64,000 bases of DNA, from positions 124,001 through 188,000 of the forward strand of contig JAFEDT010000006.1 of the NCBI GenBank assembly GCA_018241445.1. The letters are read 5' to 3'. This document shows, piece by piece, positions 1-8,869 of the stretch; position 1 is the stretch's first letter; each line of letters opens with the position of its first letter. This DNA comes from Pseudomonadota bacterium (GTDB lineage Bacteria > Pseudomonadota > Gammaproteobacteria > Steroidobacterales > Steroidobacteraceae). The translations under genes were made by a program, and so were the position numbers. The notes under the pieces are model-generated. The model saw nothing but the letters and a program-made list of their open reading frames with translations, had not been told where the DNA came from and did no database searches.

Positions 1-1434
1 GTGACCCTGCAGGCGGGCATGCGGCTCGGCCGGCTCAACCAGAATCAATTCGCCTACGAAGACGAGCGCGCCCTGGACGTCGTCATGCAGGGCCACGAGG
101 AGATGTGGCGCGCCATGACCGAGCGCGACCGGATCTACGCCGACCCCGAATCCACCGACAAGGATTACATGCGGGCGGCGGATCTGGAGAGCCGCTTCGC
201 CGAGTGCGGCGGCTACACGGCCGAGGCCCGCGCCGGCAGCCTGCTGGCGGACGCGGGCCTGCCAGCCGCGCTGCATGACAGGCCGATGCGGGAAGTCCCC
301 CCGGGCCTGAAACTGCGCGTGCTGCTGGCGCAGGCGCTGTTCTCCCAGCCGGACGTGCTGTTGCTCGATGAACCGACCAACAACCTCGACATCAATTCGA
401 TCCGCTGGCTCGAGGGCGTCCTCAACAGCTACGACGCGACCATGGTCATCATCAGTCACGACCGGCACTTCCTCAACCAGGTATGCACCCATATCGCGGA
501 CCTGGATTTCCAGCAACTGCGCATCTACCCGGGCAACTACGACGACTTCATGCTGGCGTCCGTACAGGCGCGTCAGCGGGTGGAAGCAGCCAACGCCAAG
601 GCCCAGGACCGCATCTCCGACCTGCAGGAGTTCGTGCGGCGCTTCTCCGCCAACGCGTCCAAGGCGCGCCAGGCCACCTCGCGCCGCCGCGAGCTGGAGA
701 AGATCAAGCTGGAGGAAATCCGGCCGTCATCGCGGCAGAACCCGTATATCCGCTTCGAGCAGGCCAGGAAGCTGTATCGGTCCGTGGTATCGGTGGAGAA
801 ACTTGGATTCAGGTATCCGCAATCCAGCGTCGACGTGCTCCGCAATGTCAACTTCCACGTGGAGGCCGGGGAAAGAATCGCGATCATCGGGGCTCACGGT
901 ATCGGCAAGACGACGCTGATGCGCTGTCTGGCCGGTGAGTTGTCACCCACTGTGGGTCACATCCGCTGGGTGGAGAACGCCCAGGCCGGTTATATGCCGC
1001 AGGATCCGCAGGCCGAGTTCGCCACCAAAATGGACCTGTTTTCCTGGATGTCGCAGTTCACCGGCAAGGCGGATGACGACCAGTTGGTGCGCGCCACGCT
1101 GGGCCGATTGCTGTTTTCGGGGGATGAGACCAAGAAGTCCATCAAGGTGCTCTCGGGCGGCGAGAAGGGGCGCATGATCTACGGCAAGCTGATCCTTACC
1201 CGGCCGAACGTGCTGTTGATGGATGAGCCCACCAATCACATGGACATGGAAACGATCGAATCGCTGCAGATCGCACTGGAAAAATACGCCGGCACCCTGA
1301 TTTTCGTATCGCACGACCGGGAGTTCGTCGGCAGCCTGGCGACCCGGATCCTGGAGTTGCGCGCTGACGGCAGCATTGCCGACTTCAGGGGCACCTACGA
1401 CGAATATCTCGGCTCGCAGGGGATCGCGGCCTAG
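1..1434 (+). CDS. ybiT: ABC-F family ATPase, YbiT type, 5'-truncated
   Basis: Soluble ABC-F protein with two ATPase cassettes; the family acts on the ribosome as a translation factor. The window begins inside the gene: by comparison with YbiT (about 530 residues) roughly the first 50 residues, including the first Walker A, are missing, so the GTG at position 1 is probably an internal valine codon. Visible are the first Walker B (LLLDEPTNNLD, ~119-129), the linker with FVRRFSANASKARQATSRRR, a second Walker A (GAHGIGKTT, ~298-306), a second signature LSGGEKGR (~385) and Walker B LLMDEPTNHMD. As in YbiT, the first cassette has a relaxed signature (VPPGLKLR). The second Walker A has His where Asn is usual. 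Assignment is firm. Confidence 0.93.
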   Translation: MTLQAGMRLGRLNQNQFAYEDERALDVVMQGHEEMWRAMTERDRIYADPESTDKDYMRAADLESRFAECGGYTAEARAGSLLADAGLPAALHDRPMREVPPGLKLRVLLAQALFSQPDVLLLDEPTNNLDINSIRWLEGVLNSYDATMVIISHDRHFLNQVCTHIADLDFQQLRIYPGNYDDFMLASVQARQRVEAANAKAQDRISDLQEFVRRFSANASKARQATSRRRELEKIKLEEIRPSSRQNPYIRFEQARKLYRSVVSVEKLGFRYPQSSVDVLRNVNFHVEAGERIAIIGAHGIGKTTLMRCLAGELSPTVGHIRWVENAQAGYMPQDPQAEFATKMDLFSWMSQFTGKADDDQLVRATLGRLLFSGDETKKSIKVLSGGEKGRMIYGKLILTRPNVLLMDEPTNHMDMETIESLQIALEKYAGTLIFVSHDREFVGSLATRILELRADGSIADFRGTYDEYLGSQGIAA

Positions 1435-1479
1435 ACTGGCGTCAGCAGCGGGCGCCCGGCAGCCAGGAAATCAGTCGCC

Positions 1480-2370
1480 ATGCAGGGCCGCCCAGGACCG
1501 CTGTTGACTGCGAAGGTGCACCAGGCCTTGCTCGCTGCCCGGGCTGTCGGGGAATCAACACTGCAGTGCTCCCTGGACCTGGACCGCTCGACCACGGCCG
1601 TCGAGGTGGGCGGCGCGGGATGGTCCTGGGACGGTCGTCAATTCCCTTTTCTGGAAGTCTGCAAGGACAGGACCGTCTACCACTGGCTTGGGGTTGACGC
1701 CGGGTTTCAGCCCGTCGCGCGATTCACGACCTCCCTGGTCAAACTGGTGCCGACGCAATGGGGGCCGCCGACCTTCGAAATCGACGGCATCAAGATGCTG
1801 CCGACGGCCCAGGTGTCGCCTTACGCGGATGCCGAACGCAAGGTGGGGCTGATCCAGCCGGGCGGGAAGGAAATCCTGGATACCTGCGGCGGCCTGGGCT
1901 ATTTCGCGGCGCACTGCCTGCGTGGCCACGCCCGGCGCGTGCAATCCTTCGAGAAGAATCCCGACGTCATCTGGCTGCGCAGCTGCAATCCCTGGTCACC
2001 CGACAGTCCGTGGCGCGCGGAGCAGCCCGCTGCGTTGACGTTGACCTGGGCGGATGTCGCCGAGGAGATCACCCGGCTGCCCGCTGATTCGTTCGATGCG
2101 ATCCTGCACGACCCGCCGCGATTTGCGATCGCGGGGAAACTCTATTCACAGGCGTTTTACAACCAGCTCGCCAGGGTGCTCAGGCGCCGCGGCAGGCTAT
2201 TTCACTACACCGGCGCCCCCAACAGCCTCTCCAGGGGGCGCGACCTGCAAGGCGAAGTGGCGGCCCGATTGCGGGACGCGGGATTTTCAGTGATGGCCGA
2301 AGTCGACGGCGTGCTGGCGACGAAGGGCGGCCGCCTCAACCGACCTCATGAGCGAGCACTTCCAGTGTGA
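1480..2370 (+). CDS. Class I SAM-dependent methyltransferase
   Basis: A 296-residue protein. The C-terminal two thirds is a Rossmann methyltransferase: motif I DTCGGLGYFA at ~134-143, acidic loop SFEKNP at ~156-161 and catalytic-type motif HDPPRFA at ~210-216, followed by YSQAFYNQLARVLRRRGRLF. The DPPR motif and layout resemble the archaeal-type predicted methyltransferases (COG2521-like); the substrate is unknown. The N-terminal ~125 residues are a separate domain that may bind substrate. It lies 45 nt after ybiT on the same strand, so the two may be co-transcribed. The start is ATG with AGGAAA upstream. Confidence 0.72.
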   Translation: MQGRPGPLLTAKVHQALLAARAVGESTLQCSLDLDRSTTAVEVGGAGWSWDGRQFPFLEVCKDRTVYHWLGVDAGFQPVARFTTSLVKLVPTQWGPPTFEIDGIKMLPTAQVSPYADAERKVGLIQPGGKEILDTCGGLGYFAAHCLRGHARRVQSFEKNPDVIWLRSCNPWSPDSPWRAEQPAALTLTWADVAEEITRLPADSFDAILHDPPRFAIAGKLYSQAFYNQLARVLRRRGRLFHYTGAPNSLSRGRDLQGEVAARLRDAGFSVMAEVDGVLATKGGRLNRPHERALPV

Positions 2371-2419
2371 CTTCTGCCTTGCCAGGGCGCGCCGGGGGCC
2401 GCCTCACGGCAACGCAGCG

Positions 2420-3622
2420 TCAGCCGGAAACCGCATCGATGCGCGGCCGCACCAGCATGGGTCCATACGCCACGACAAACAGCAGGAAGGCCAGGATCCA
2501 CAAAGTTGCCGCGGCTTCCATCAGCACCACGCTGTACGCGCCTCCGAGGGCGGCCCCGACCCGGATCAAGCCCGCGAGCGTGATGAGCGCGTAAATCGCG
2601 GTCGTACCCCGGTCAGCCTGCAACGGACGGCCGGTATGGCCGCGCGTTACCCGGGTCATCACCGCCAGCACCATGGTGCCGATTGCGCCCGCCGTGAGCG
2701 CGTGGATGGCGGCCGATATTGGCGCCGCGGCTGTAAGCATGCTCAACCCAAGCAGACCCGCGCCCAACACGACCCAGGCGTAGCCCAGATGCAGGACGAA
2801 CAGCAGGGGTTCCGATCGTGTCAGCCAGCCACGCCAGCCGGCCAGCCGCCACAGGTTGAGTATCGCCGCGATGACCAGCGTTACAGCGACGGCCGGCGCC
2901 GCCGGGAAGAACGCCCAGGCGACCAGCCCCGCGTGCAACGTGGCCAATGCGGCTCGGCTCAATACTTTCGGCTCGACAGGCGGGACAGTGGCGCCGCGTC
3001 CCACCAGCCAGTTGCGCGAGAAAGCCGGCACGATGCGCCCGCCGACCGCGGAGAGGAGCGCCACGACCGCGGCCAGAGCGAGCCGCCAGCCCAGTCCAAC
3101 CGCAGGCGCGCGGCCCGTGACGTCCAGGTGCATCAGCAGGTCCGCAATACCCATCACTGCGAACGGCACTGGCATCATCACGTTGCGCCAGTTGCGCGCG
3201 GCGATGATCTCGCGTGCGGCAACGGCGCACAGTGTGACCGGGAACGCCAGATCGACGGTTGCGGCCAGCCACAGCGGCAGCCGCGCCGACACCAGACAGG
3301 CGATGCGGCCCAGGAGCCAGATGACGACCAAGCTCTTCAGGGTCGCTCCGTGTACGGGCCGCCTCCCGGTCCAGGTCGCGATTGCCGTCAGCATGAACCC
3401 GGCCGCCGCCGCGAGTACAAACCCGAACAGCATTTCATGGATATGCCAGGTGAGTGGATCGAAGCGGCTGGGCAGCTTCGCCCCCGTCACGAACAGGCTG
3501 ATCCACAACCCCAGGGCCAAAGGCGCCCACAGCCCGGCCAGCAGGAAGAACGGCCGGAATCCCACCGACCAGAATGGTCCCGGCCCGGTCGCAGTTGCCG
3601 ATACGGTCACGTCACACTCCAT
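2420..3622 (-). CDS. nnrS: NnrS family membrane protein
   Basis: A roughly 400-residue, very hydrophobic protein with about 12 membrane segments and the NnrS N-terminal signature (FWSVGFRPFFLLAG, then LTWHIHEMLFGF). NnrS is a haem- and copper-containing inner-membrane protein that protects cells from nitric oxide and is usually found in NO-responsive regulons. I chose the ATG at 3622; an in-frame TTG at 3640 is possible, and neither has a strong ribosome site. A Crp/Fnr regulator lies directly upstream on the same strand and a truncated haemoglobin nearby, which supports a role in nitrosative stress. Confidence 0.9.
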   Translation of the reverse strand: MECDVTVSATATGPGPFWSVGFRPFFLLAGLWAPLALGLWISLFVTGAKLPSRFDPLTWHIHEMLFGFVLAAAAGFMLTAIATWTGRRPVHGATLKSLVVIWLLGRIACLVSARLPLWLAATVDLAFPVTLCAVAAREIIAARNWRNVMMPVPFAVMGIADLLMHLDVTGRAPAVGLGWRLALAAVVALLSAVGGRIVPAFSRNWLVGRGATVPPVEPKVLSRAALATLHAGLVAWAFFPAAPAVAVTLVIAAILNLWRLAGWRGWLTRSEPLLFVLHLGYAWVVLGAGLLGLSMLTAAAPISAAIHALTAGAIGTMVLAVMTRVTRGHTGRPLQADRGTTAIYALITLAGLIRVGAALGGAYSVVLMEAAATLWILAFLLFVVAYGPMLVRPRIDAVSG

Positions 3623-3742
3623 CCACGGACGACACCCCAACGCCCTCGCGGCCCGGGCACACGCGCCAGCGCCGGCCGTCGACCCAGGCTACCGTGGGCG
3701 CGCGCCCGCCCCTTTGCGCCAGCGCAAGAGCAGCGCATGAAC

Positions 3743-4465
3743 TCACATTCGCGGCTCCGACCAGTCGACGGCGTCTTCCGCGATCCGCCGCAACTCGGCG
3801 GGCTGGCGGATGATCAGGCGCTGGTTGTTGCTGAGCAGCAGCCCGGCCTTCTCCCAGGCGGTGAGGATCCGGCTGGCCGTATGCAGTGTCGTGCCGGAGA
3901 TATCTGCGACATCCTTGCGCCGCAGCGGGAACTCGATGGCAGTGCCGTCGACCGTGCTGTGTCCGGCCTGCTGTGCCAGCCGCAGCACAGCGTGGGCCAC
4001 GCGCCGCTCGGCCCGCTGTGTCGCCAGTTCCCGCACCCGGTGCTGCGCCTCCTGCAGCCGCCCACCGAGAATACGGATCACATTGATGGCGATCTGCGGG
4101 TAGCGGGCCATCAACTGCAGCAATTCGGCCTCGGTCCAGCTCGCCTCCAGGGTGTCGGACAGCGTGATCGCATCGGCCGGGTAGCGGCCATCGGTGAACA
4201 GCGCGACAGTGCCGAACATCTCCCCAGGCCCGATGAACCGCATCACCACCTCGGCACCGTCGGCGCCGGTCTGGACGATGCGCACGCCGCCATCGATCAC
4301 CGCGTGGGCGTGCGCTCCCTGGTCACCCTGGCTGAATATCCGCAGGTCCTTCGGCAGTTGCCGGACACGGGCCCTGGCCGCGATCGCGGCCAGCACGGTG
4401 CCCTCGAGACCCCTGAACAGCTGCATGTCCGCCAGCGCGCGTGGATCGATTTCAGGGGCGGCCAT
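3743..4465 (-). CDS. Crp/Fnr family transcriptional regulator (Dnr/NnrR-like)
   Basis: A 240-residue regulator with an N-terminal cyclic-nucleotide-type beta barrel (~15-115), a dimer helix (~120-150) and a C-terminal winged HTH (FPLRRKDVADISGTTLHTAS, ~167-190). There is no N-terminal cysteine cluster, so it is not an O2-sensing Fnr. Together with the adjacent nnrS this fits the Dnr/NnrR group, which senses NO through haem (inference from context). It probably forms one transcript with nnrS, which follows ~120 nt downstream. It is divergent from the CopD-like gene. Confidence 0.88.
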   Translation of the reverse strand: MAAPEIDPRALADMQLFRGLEGTVLAAIAARARVRQLPKDLRIFSQGDQGAHAHAVIDGGVRIVQTGADGAEVVMRFIGPGEMFGTVALFTDGRYPADAITLSDTLEASWTEAELLQLMARYPQIAINVIRILGGRLQEAQHRVRELATQRAERRVAHAVLRLAQQAGHSTVDGTAIEFPLRRKDVADISGTTLHTASRILTAWEKAGLLLSNNQRLIIRQPAELRRIAEDAVDWSEPRM

Positions 4466-4545
4466 CCCGGAAGCTTAGCAGGCCGTGGATAATGGGCCTG
4501 CCGGCCCCAGGCCGCGACCGGTCCGTCAGCCGCGCCGGGCCGCCA

Positions 4546-4581
4546 GGGGGAGGTTGCGCCCGCGCAAATGCCGCCTCCCCC
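4546..4581. repeat. Inverted repeat in the regulator/CopD-like divergent intergenic region
   Basis: Perfect 8-bp arms (GGGGGAGG at 4546-4553 and CCTCCCCC at 4574-4581) separated by 20 nt, 25 nt before the ATG of the CopD-like gene. It could form a 5'-leader hairpin. No Fnr/Dnr-type TTGAT-N4-ATCAA box was recognised in the region. Confidence 0.5.
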
Positions 4582-4605
4582 AGGGGCGCTAGGATTGCAG
4601 TGTCC

Positions 4606-5082
4606 ATGATCACGCTACCCGTATTCGCCCGCGCACTGCATGTGCTGGCCGTCGTGATCTGGATCGGCGGCGTCTCCATGGCAACCACGGTGGTGCTGCC
4701 GGCAGTGCGGCGCGGACAGCTGGGCGAAGACTCCGCGCGCTCATTCCGGGCCATCCAGCGGCGCTTCGTCTGGCAGGCGCGCGCCGCGGTCCTGGTGGTC
4801 GGCCTCAGCGGATTCTTCATGTGCTGGAGGCTGGATCTATGGCAGCGCTTTCGCGAGACTCACTTCTGGTGGATGCACGCCATGGTGGGCGTCTGGACGC
4901 TGTTCGTCCTGGTGTTGGCCGTGGAGCCGCTGATCACGCGCCACCGCATGCAAGGACACGGCGGCCCCCCGCCAGCGGCGGCCTTCGCCCGCCTGCATCG
5001 CGCCCACTGGCTGCTGCTGGTATTGAGCCTGGCAACGGTGTTCGCCGCGGTCGCGGGCAGCCGGGGCTGGTCGATGGTCTGA
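4606..5082 (+). CDS. Small four-helix membrane protein, CopD-like
   Basis: A 158-residue integral membrane protein with about four hydrophobic segments. The first has the pattern RALHVLAVVIWIGGVSMAT, typical of CopD and related small haem- or copper-associated membrane proteins; a histidine pair (HFWWMHAMVG) opens the third helix. The ATG at 4606 was preferred over an upstream in-frame start because the extra residues are proline/arginine-rich and the helix begins directly after this ATG. It sits between an NO-type regulator and a truncated haemoglobin gene, so a role in NO or haem-linked respiration is plausible but unproven. Confidence 0.7.
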   Translation: MITLPVFARALHVLAVVIWIGGVSMATTVVLPAVRRGQLGEDSARSFRAIQRRFVWQARAAVLVVGLSGFFMCWRLDLWQRFRETHFWWMHAMVGVWTLFVLVLAVEPLITRHRMQGHGGPPPAAAFARLHRAHWLLLVLSLATVFAAVAGSRGWSMV

Positions 5083-5163
5083 TGAGTCAGAAGTACTGGA
5101 ATTGCAACACATGAACCTCAGTGCCGTACGCAGCCATGCATTGGCAACGGCGGGGGAGCGCGG

Positions 5164-5649
5164 GTGAGCGAGGAGCGACAGGCCGCCGAGGCGCGCCGCG
5201 CCGCCTTCAGGGCGCAGGTGCAGGCGGACACCGGGATCGATGAGGCCATGATCGAGCGGCTGGTGCGGGGCTTCTATGCCCGCGTACGCGCAGACGCCCT
5301 CCTCGCTCCCGTCTTCGCCTCGAAGATCAGTGACTGGGAGCCGCACCTGCGGACCATGTTTTCCTTCTGGTCCTCGGTGACGCTCATGAGCGGCGACTAC
5401 CACGGCCAGCCCATGGCGAAGCACCTGGCGCTGGGGGTGGACGGCAGGCACTTCGACCGCTGGCTCGAACTGTTTGGTGAGACCGCCCGGGAGCTGTGCC
5501 CGCCGCAAGCTGCCGAGCGTTTCGTGATGCTCGCGCAGCGGATCGCGCGCAGCCTGGAGCTGGGCATTGCCAGCGCCCACGGCGTACTGCTCGGCCCGGA
5601 AGAGCGCTTCCTGCCGGCCGTCCCGGCTGACGCCCGGCTCGCCCCGTAG
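5164..5649 (+). CDS. Group III truncated haemoglobin
   Basis: A 161-residue globin with group III features: Phe-Tyr in helix B (FYARV, 37-41), MFSFWSSV (65-72), YHGQPMAKH (79-87) and the proximal His in GRHFDRWL (His ~96). Group III truncated globins bind O2 and NO in the cytoplasm; their function is poorly known. The start is GTG with a GGGGGAG ribosome site. The gene follows the CopD-like gene by ~80 nt on the same strand and is near nnrS and an NO-type regulator, suggesting NO detoxification or sensing. Confidence 0.9.
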   Translation: MSEERQAAEARRAAFRAQVQADTGIDEAMIERLVRGFYARVRADALLAPVFASKISDWEPHLRTMFSFWSSVTLMSGDYHGQPMAKHLALGVDGRHFDRWLELFGETARELCPPQAAERFVMLAQRIARSLELGIASAHGVLLGPEERFLPAVPADARLAP

Positions 5650-5697
5650 ATTCAGGTTGCTTGAGCCGCCCGAGCCGCCCGAGCTGCTCGAGCTGAG

Positions 5698-7737
5698 CTA
5701 CTTGAACAGCTTCTGCAGCTGATCCTGCAGCTTCTGCTGCAGCTCTCCCTTATGCTTGTCCAGTTCCTGCTGCACGCGCGCCCGCGCGATGCCCTGCAGG
5801 TCGGGCCTGATCGCCGGGTGGGTCAAGGTCCCGGTGATGGTGGCCGGGATGTCGGCAAGCAGGTTGGCATTGTTGACCGGTCCGGCGGTGGGTTGCTTCA
5901 GGACCATCGCGTGGACCTGGTAGTTGACCGCCTCGGAAACGATGTTGAACGTGCCCTGCCCGGCCAGGCGCAGGTTCTGCGATACGATGTTCAGGTCGCG
6001 GGTGGTCGCCACGCCATCGGTCAGATCGGCGGTCGCACTGAACGCATCGAACCGCGTGCGCCCGCTGTCGCTGCCGGCGGACAGTACGCCTGCTGACAGC
6101 GCGCCCTTGCCGATCAGCGCCGCGGCACGGTTGATTTCGAACCACAGATCGACGCCTTCGACCGCCCCGCCGTCCAGCCGCGCGGCGAGGTGGCCGCTCA
6201 GGGAGCGCATGATGGCGGCAGCGTCGCTGCCGCGTGCGCTCAGGTGAGTCACCACGTGACCGCGGCCGGAGATGCGGCTCGGCTTTCCCATCAGGTCCCG
6301 CAGCAACGGCGCCACCGCCACTGCATCCAGAGTCTCGTCGATCTGCAGTCGCGGCACGGCTGCGCGGGAGTCGAGCGCCAGATCGCCGCGCAGGGTTCCG
6401 TCGTAGAGTGTTGCTGTCGTGGGCGCGGCGCGCAGGACACCGTCCCGGGCCGCCAGCACGGCCGTCAGCCGGCTCAGTGTGACGCCCGCAACGCGCACCT
6501 GCCCCGCCGTCAGCCTGCCGTCAAGGCGCAGTGTCTTCAGTGCCGTGCCCTGCTCCTGCGCGACAGCCGGCGCCGAGGCGTCTTTCGCGACTGGCGCCGG
6601 TGGCGCACGGTAGCGGTCCAGGTCCGCGTGGTCGAGGGCGAGTTCGAAGCCGATGGTGCTGCCGCCCTTGTCGCTGATTCCCGCCCGGCCGGTGAGTGAA
6701 CTGCCGTCCAGCTGCACCCGCAGGCCCGACAGCTGCGTCGCGGTGCTGCTGTAGGCAAACTGCCCGCTGGCCGAGAGGGCCGAAAACGCCTGGCCGTCGC
6801 GCATCGGGGGCACGGTGTAGCCGAGTGCCGCCAGCACCTTGCGCGGCGAACACGGGGCGAGCCGGAAAGTGCCCGCGATGGCCGGTGAGTCGATGATCCG
6901 CTCGCCGTGCAGGCTGCCGCTGAGGGTCGCGCCACCGGCCTCGGCGCTGAATGCCGCGGCACCCAGGGTCTGCGCAGCGAGGTCCACGTTCATCTGCGGC
7001 ACCCCGAGCTTCAGATTGACGGCGCCACCGCCGGTGCTCCTGCGAGCCGCACTCAGCTCCAGGCCGTTCAGCCGGTAGCGGCTGGCCGCCGGATCAGGAG
7101 TGAGGTCGAGTCGGCCATCAAGGTCCGTCGGGGTGGCGCCCGCGGCGCTGGCCAGCCGCAACTTGATCCGTACCGGAGTTGTCACCCCCGGGGCCATGCG
7201 CCCCACCTCGAGATCCAGGCCCTCGATGACCTGGTCCTGATAGCTGACGCGCCCGTTGCGCAGGGTAAGCCCGCCCAGGTCCCGCAGCGCCTCCACTGCG
7301 GATGTCCGCTGACCGTCGGGCTCGGGCGGCTGATCCTTGCCGCCAAGCCCCTGCCAGTTCCCGGCACCGGCGCGGTTCTTCAGCAGACGCAGGTCGAGCC
7401 CGTCGACAACCACGCGCCCGACCCGCAGCTCCTTGTGCAACAGCGGCAGCAGCTTCACGCGCAAGTCCACGCGCCTGACCGCAACGAAAGGCCGCGCGTC
7501 GAAGCCCGGCGGGTTGCCCAGGCTCGCCGGCCCGAACTCCAGGTGCACCCACGGGAACACCGAGAGCCTGATGTCCCCCGGCAACTGCAGTTCGCGCCCG
7601 GTGGATTCGTGCACCGCGCTGACGATGCGGCCCTTGAAGTCGTTGGGATTGACCAGGAAGCGCAGCGCCAGCAGCGCGAGCAACAGCAGGGCGAGCAGCC
7701 CGCCGAGGAGGAAGCCGGTGACTTTGAGGGCGCGCAT
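5698..7737 (-). CDS. AsmA family protein
   Basis: A 679-residue envelope protein with one N-terminal membrane anchor (~5-30: VTGFLLGGLLALLLLALLAL) followed by an AsmA N-domain (NPNDFKGRIVSAVHESTGRE) and long periplasmic beta-repeats ending in an AsmA_2-type region (GRGTFNIVSEAVNYQVHAMV). The C-terminus is a charged Lys/Gln helix. AsmA-like proteins are linked to outer-membrane assembly and inter-membrane lipid transport. ATG 7737 has GGAGG five nt upstream; the GTG at 7743 lies too close to that site. It is the last gene of the minus-strand series. Confidence 0.88.
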   Translation of the reverse strand: MRALKVTGFLLGGLLALLLLALLALRFLVNPNDFKGRIVSAVHESTGRELQLPGDIRLSVFPWVHLEFGPASLGNPPGFDARPFVAVRRVDLRVKLLPLLHKELRVGRVVVDGLDLRLLKNRAGAGNWQGLGGKDQPPEPDGQRTSAVEALRDLGGLTLRNGRVSYQDQVIEGLDLEVGRMAPGVTTPVRIKLRLASAAGATPTDLDGRLDLTPDPAASRYRLNGLELSAARRSTGGGAVNLKLGVPQMNVDLAAQTLGAAAFSAEAGGATLSGSLHGERIIDSPAIAGTFRLAPCSPRKVLAALGYTVPPMRDGQAFSALSASGQFAYSSTATQLSGLRVQLDGSSLTGRAGISDKGGSTIGFELALDHADLDRYRAPPAPVAKDASAPAVAQEQGTALKTLRLDGRLTAGQVRVAGVTLSRLTAVLAARDGVLRAAPTTATLYDGTLRGDLALDSRAAVPRLQIDETLDAVAVAPLLRDLMGKPSRISGRGHVVTHLSARGSDAAAIMRSLSGHLAARLDGGAVEGVDLWFEINRAAALIGKGALSAGVLSAGSDSGRTRFDAFSATADLTDGVATTRDLNIVSQNLRLAGQGTFNIVSEAVNYQVHAMVLKQPTAGPVNNANLLADIPATITGTLTHPAIRPDLQGIARARVQQELDKHKGELQQKLQDQLQKLFK

Positions 7738-7761
7738 ACCCACCTCCAGTTGCGGTTCCGT

Positions 7762-8865
7762 TCACCCGAGCGCGGCAAAGCGCTCCAGGTGATAGTCGTC
7801 GTCGCCGAGCTGATGCCCGATGAGGGTGAGACGCTTGGCGTAGTGGCCCAGCGGCAACTCCCAGGTCATGCCGATGCCGCCGTGCATCTGGATCGCCTCT
7901 TCCGCGGCCAGCGTGCCGACGCGGCCGATGGTGTACTTGGCGGCCGAGGCGCCGCGTTCGCGTTCGCGACGTGGACCGTCGAGTGCCGCCGCCGCATTGA
8001 TCGCCGCGCTGCGCGCCTGCTCGATTTCCAGCGCCACCGTCGCCATGCGGTGTTGCAGAGCCTGGAACTTGCCGATCGGCACGCCGAACTGCCTGCGCGT
8101 GCGCAGGTAGCCCAGGGTCGAGGTGCGCAGCACGTCCATGATCCCGACCGCTTCCCAGCTCAGCGCCACGATGCCCGCAGCCATGGCCTCTTCGATCAAT
8201 CCTGTCCCATCGCGCGCCAGCAACTGCGCAGGGGTATCCTGCAAAGTAAGATCGCCGCCGCGGCCGCCGTCGATGAGTGGGTAACCGCGTACCCCTGCAC
8301 CGCGCGCCTGCGCCTGCACCCGGAACAGGCCGATGCCCTGCTCTTCCCCCGGCTCGCCGGACAGGCGCGCGGAAACGATGATGTGCTGCGCCGCCTGGAG
8401 CTGCGGGATCACCGCCTTGGTGCCCGACAGCAGCCACCCGTCAGCGGCGGGCCGCGCGCGGGCTGCGATATCGGCAAGATCGTAGCGGGCCTGCGGCTCC
8501 TGGTGCGCGAAAGCCAGCACCTGGCTGCCGGCAATAGTCTCCTCGAGCAGCGCCTGTTGGCCGCCCGCACGCACCAGTATCCGGCCCGCCATCAACGTGC
8601 CGAGAAAGGGTTCCACCACCAGCGCCTTGCCCAGCTGCTCGAAGACCACGGCGACGTCGAAGCCGCCCCCACCGAAGCCGCCGGCCGCCTCGTCGAACAG
8701 TGCACCGATCGCTCCCAACTGCGCGAACCCGGCCCATTGCTCCTGCGACCACCCGCTCTGTGACTGACTGATGCGGTGGCGGGTATCGATCGTATAACGC
8801 TGTTGCAGGTAGCGGCCCAGCGCATCGGCCAGCATCTGCCGGTCTTCGGGGTGCGTGAAGTCCAT
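7762..8865 (-). CDS. Acyl-CoA dehydrogenase, shorter partner subunit
   Basis: A 367-residue FAD-type acyl-CoA dehydrogenase: N-terminal helical domain (MDFTHPEDRQMLADALGRYL), middle beta domain with low conservation, and C-terminal FAD-contact segment (TRRQFGVPIGKFQALQHRMA; QMHGGIGMTWELPLGHYAKR). It ends DDDYHLERFAAL, an ending common in partner subunits of heteromeric ACADs (FadE26-29 and PimC/PimD types). The classic YEGT catalytic-Glu segment is absent. Start ATG 8865 is 4 nt after the stop of the other ACAD gene, so the two are coupled and may form one alpha2beta2 enzyme (inference). Confidence 0.85.
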   Translation of the reverse strand: MDFTHPEDRQMLADALGRYLQQRYTIDTRHRISQSQSGWSQEQWAGFAQLGAIGALFDEAAGGFGGGGFDVAVVFEQLGKALVVEPFLGTLMAGRILVRAGGQQALLEETIAGSQVLAFAHQEPQARYDLADIAARARPAADGWLLSGTKAVIPQLQAAQHIIVSARLSGEPGEEQGIGLFRVQAQARGAGVRGYPLIDGGRGGDLTLQDTPAQLLARDGTGLIEEAMAAGIVALSWEAVGIMDVLRTSTLGYLRTRRQFGVPIGKFQALQHRMATVALEIEQARSAAINAAAALDGPRRERERGASAAKYTIGRVGTLAAEEAIQMHGGIGMTWELPLGHYAKRLTLIGHQLGDDDYHLERFAALG

Positions 8866-8869
8866 GCGC

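Noticed and set aside
886..920. His for Asn in the second Walker A of YbiT as a sign of inactivation
   Set aside because: The catalytic Gly-Lys-Thr and all other motifs are intact; a single tolerated substitution is not enough evidence.
2348..4492. 714-codon plus-strand frame across nnrS and the Crp/Fnr gene
   Set aside because: It is antisense to two recognisable genes; its product is Arg/Gln/His/Pro-rich with no domain, a usual high-GC shadow.
6907..8763. 618-codon plus-strand frame over asmA and the first ACAD gene
   Set aside because: Antisense shadow with low-complexity Arg/Gln/His composition; the minus-strand proteins are clearly real.
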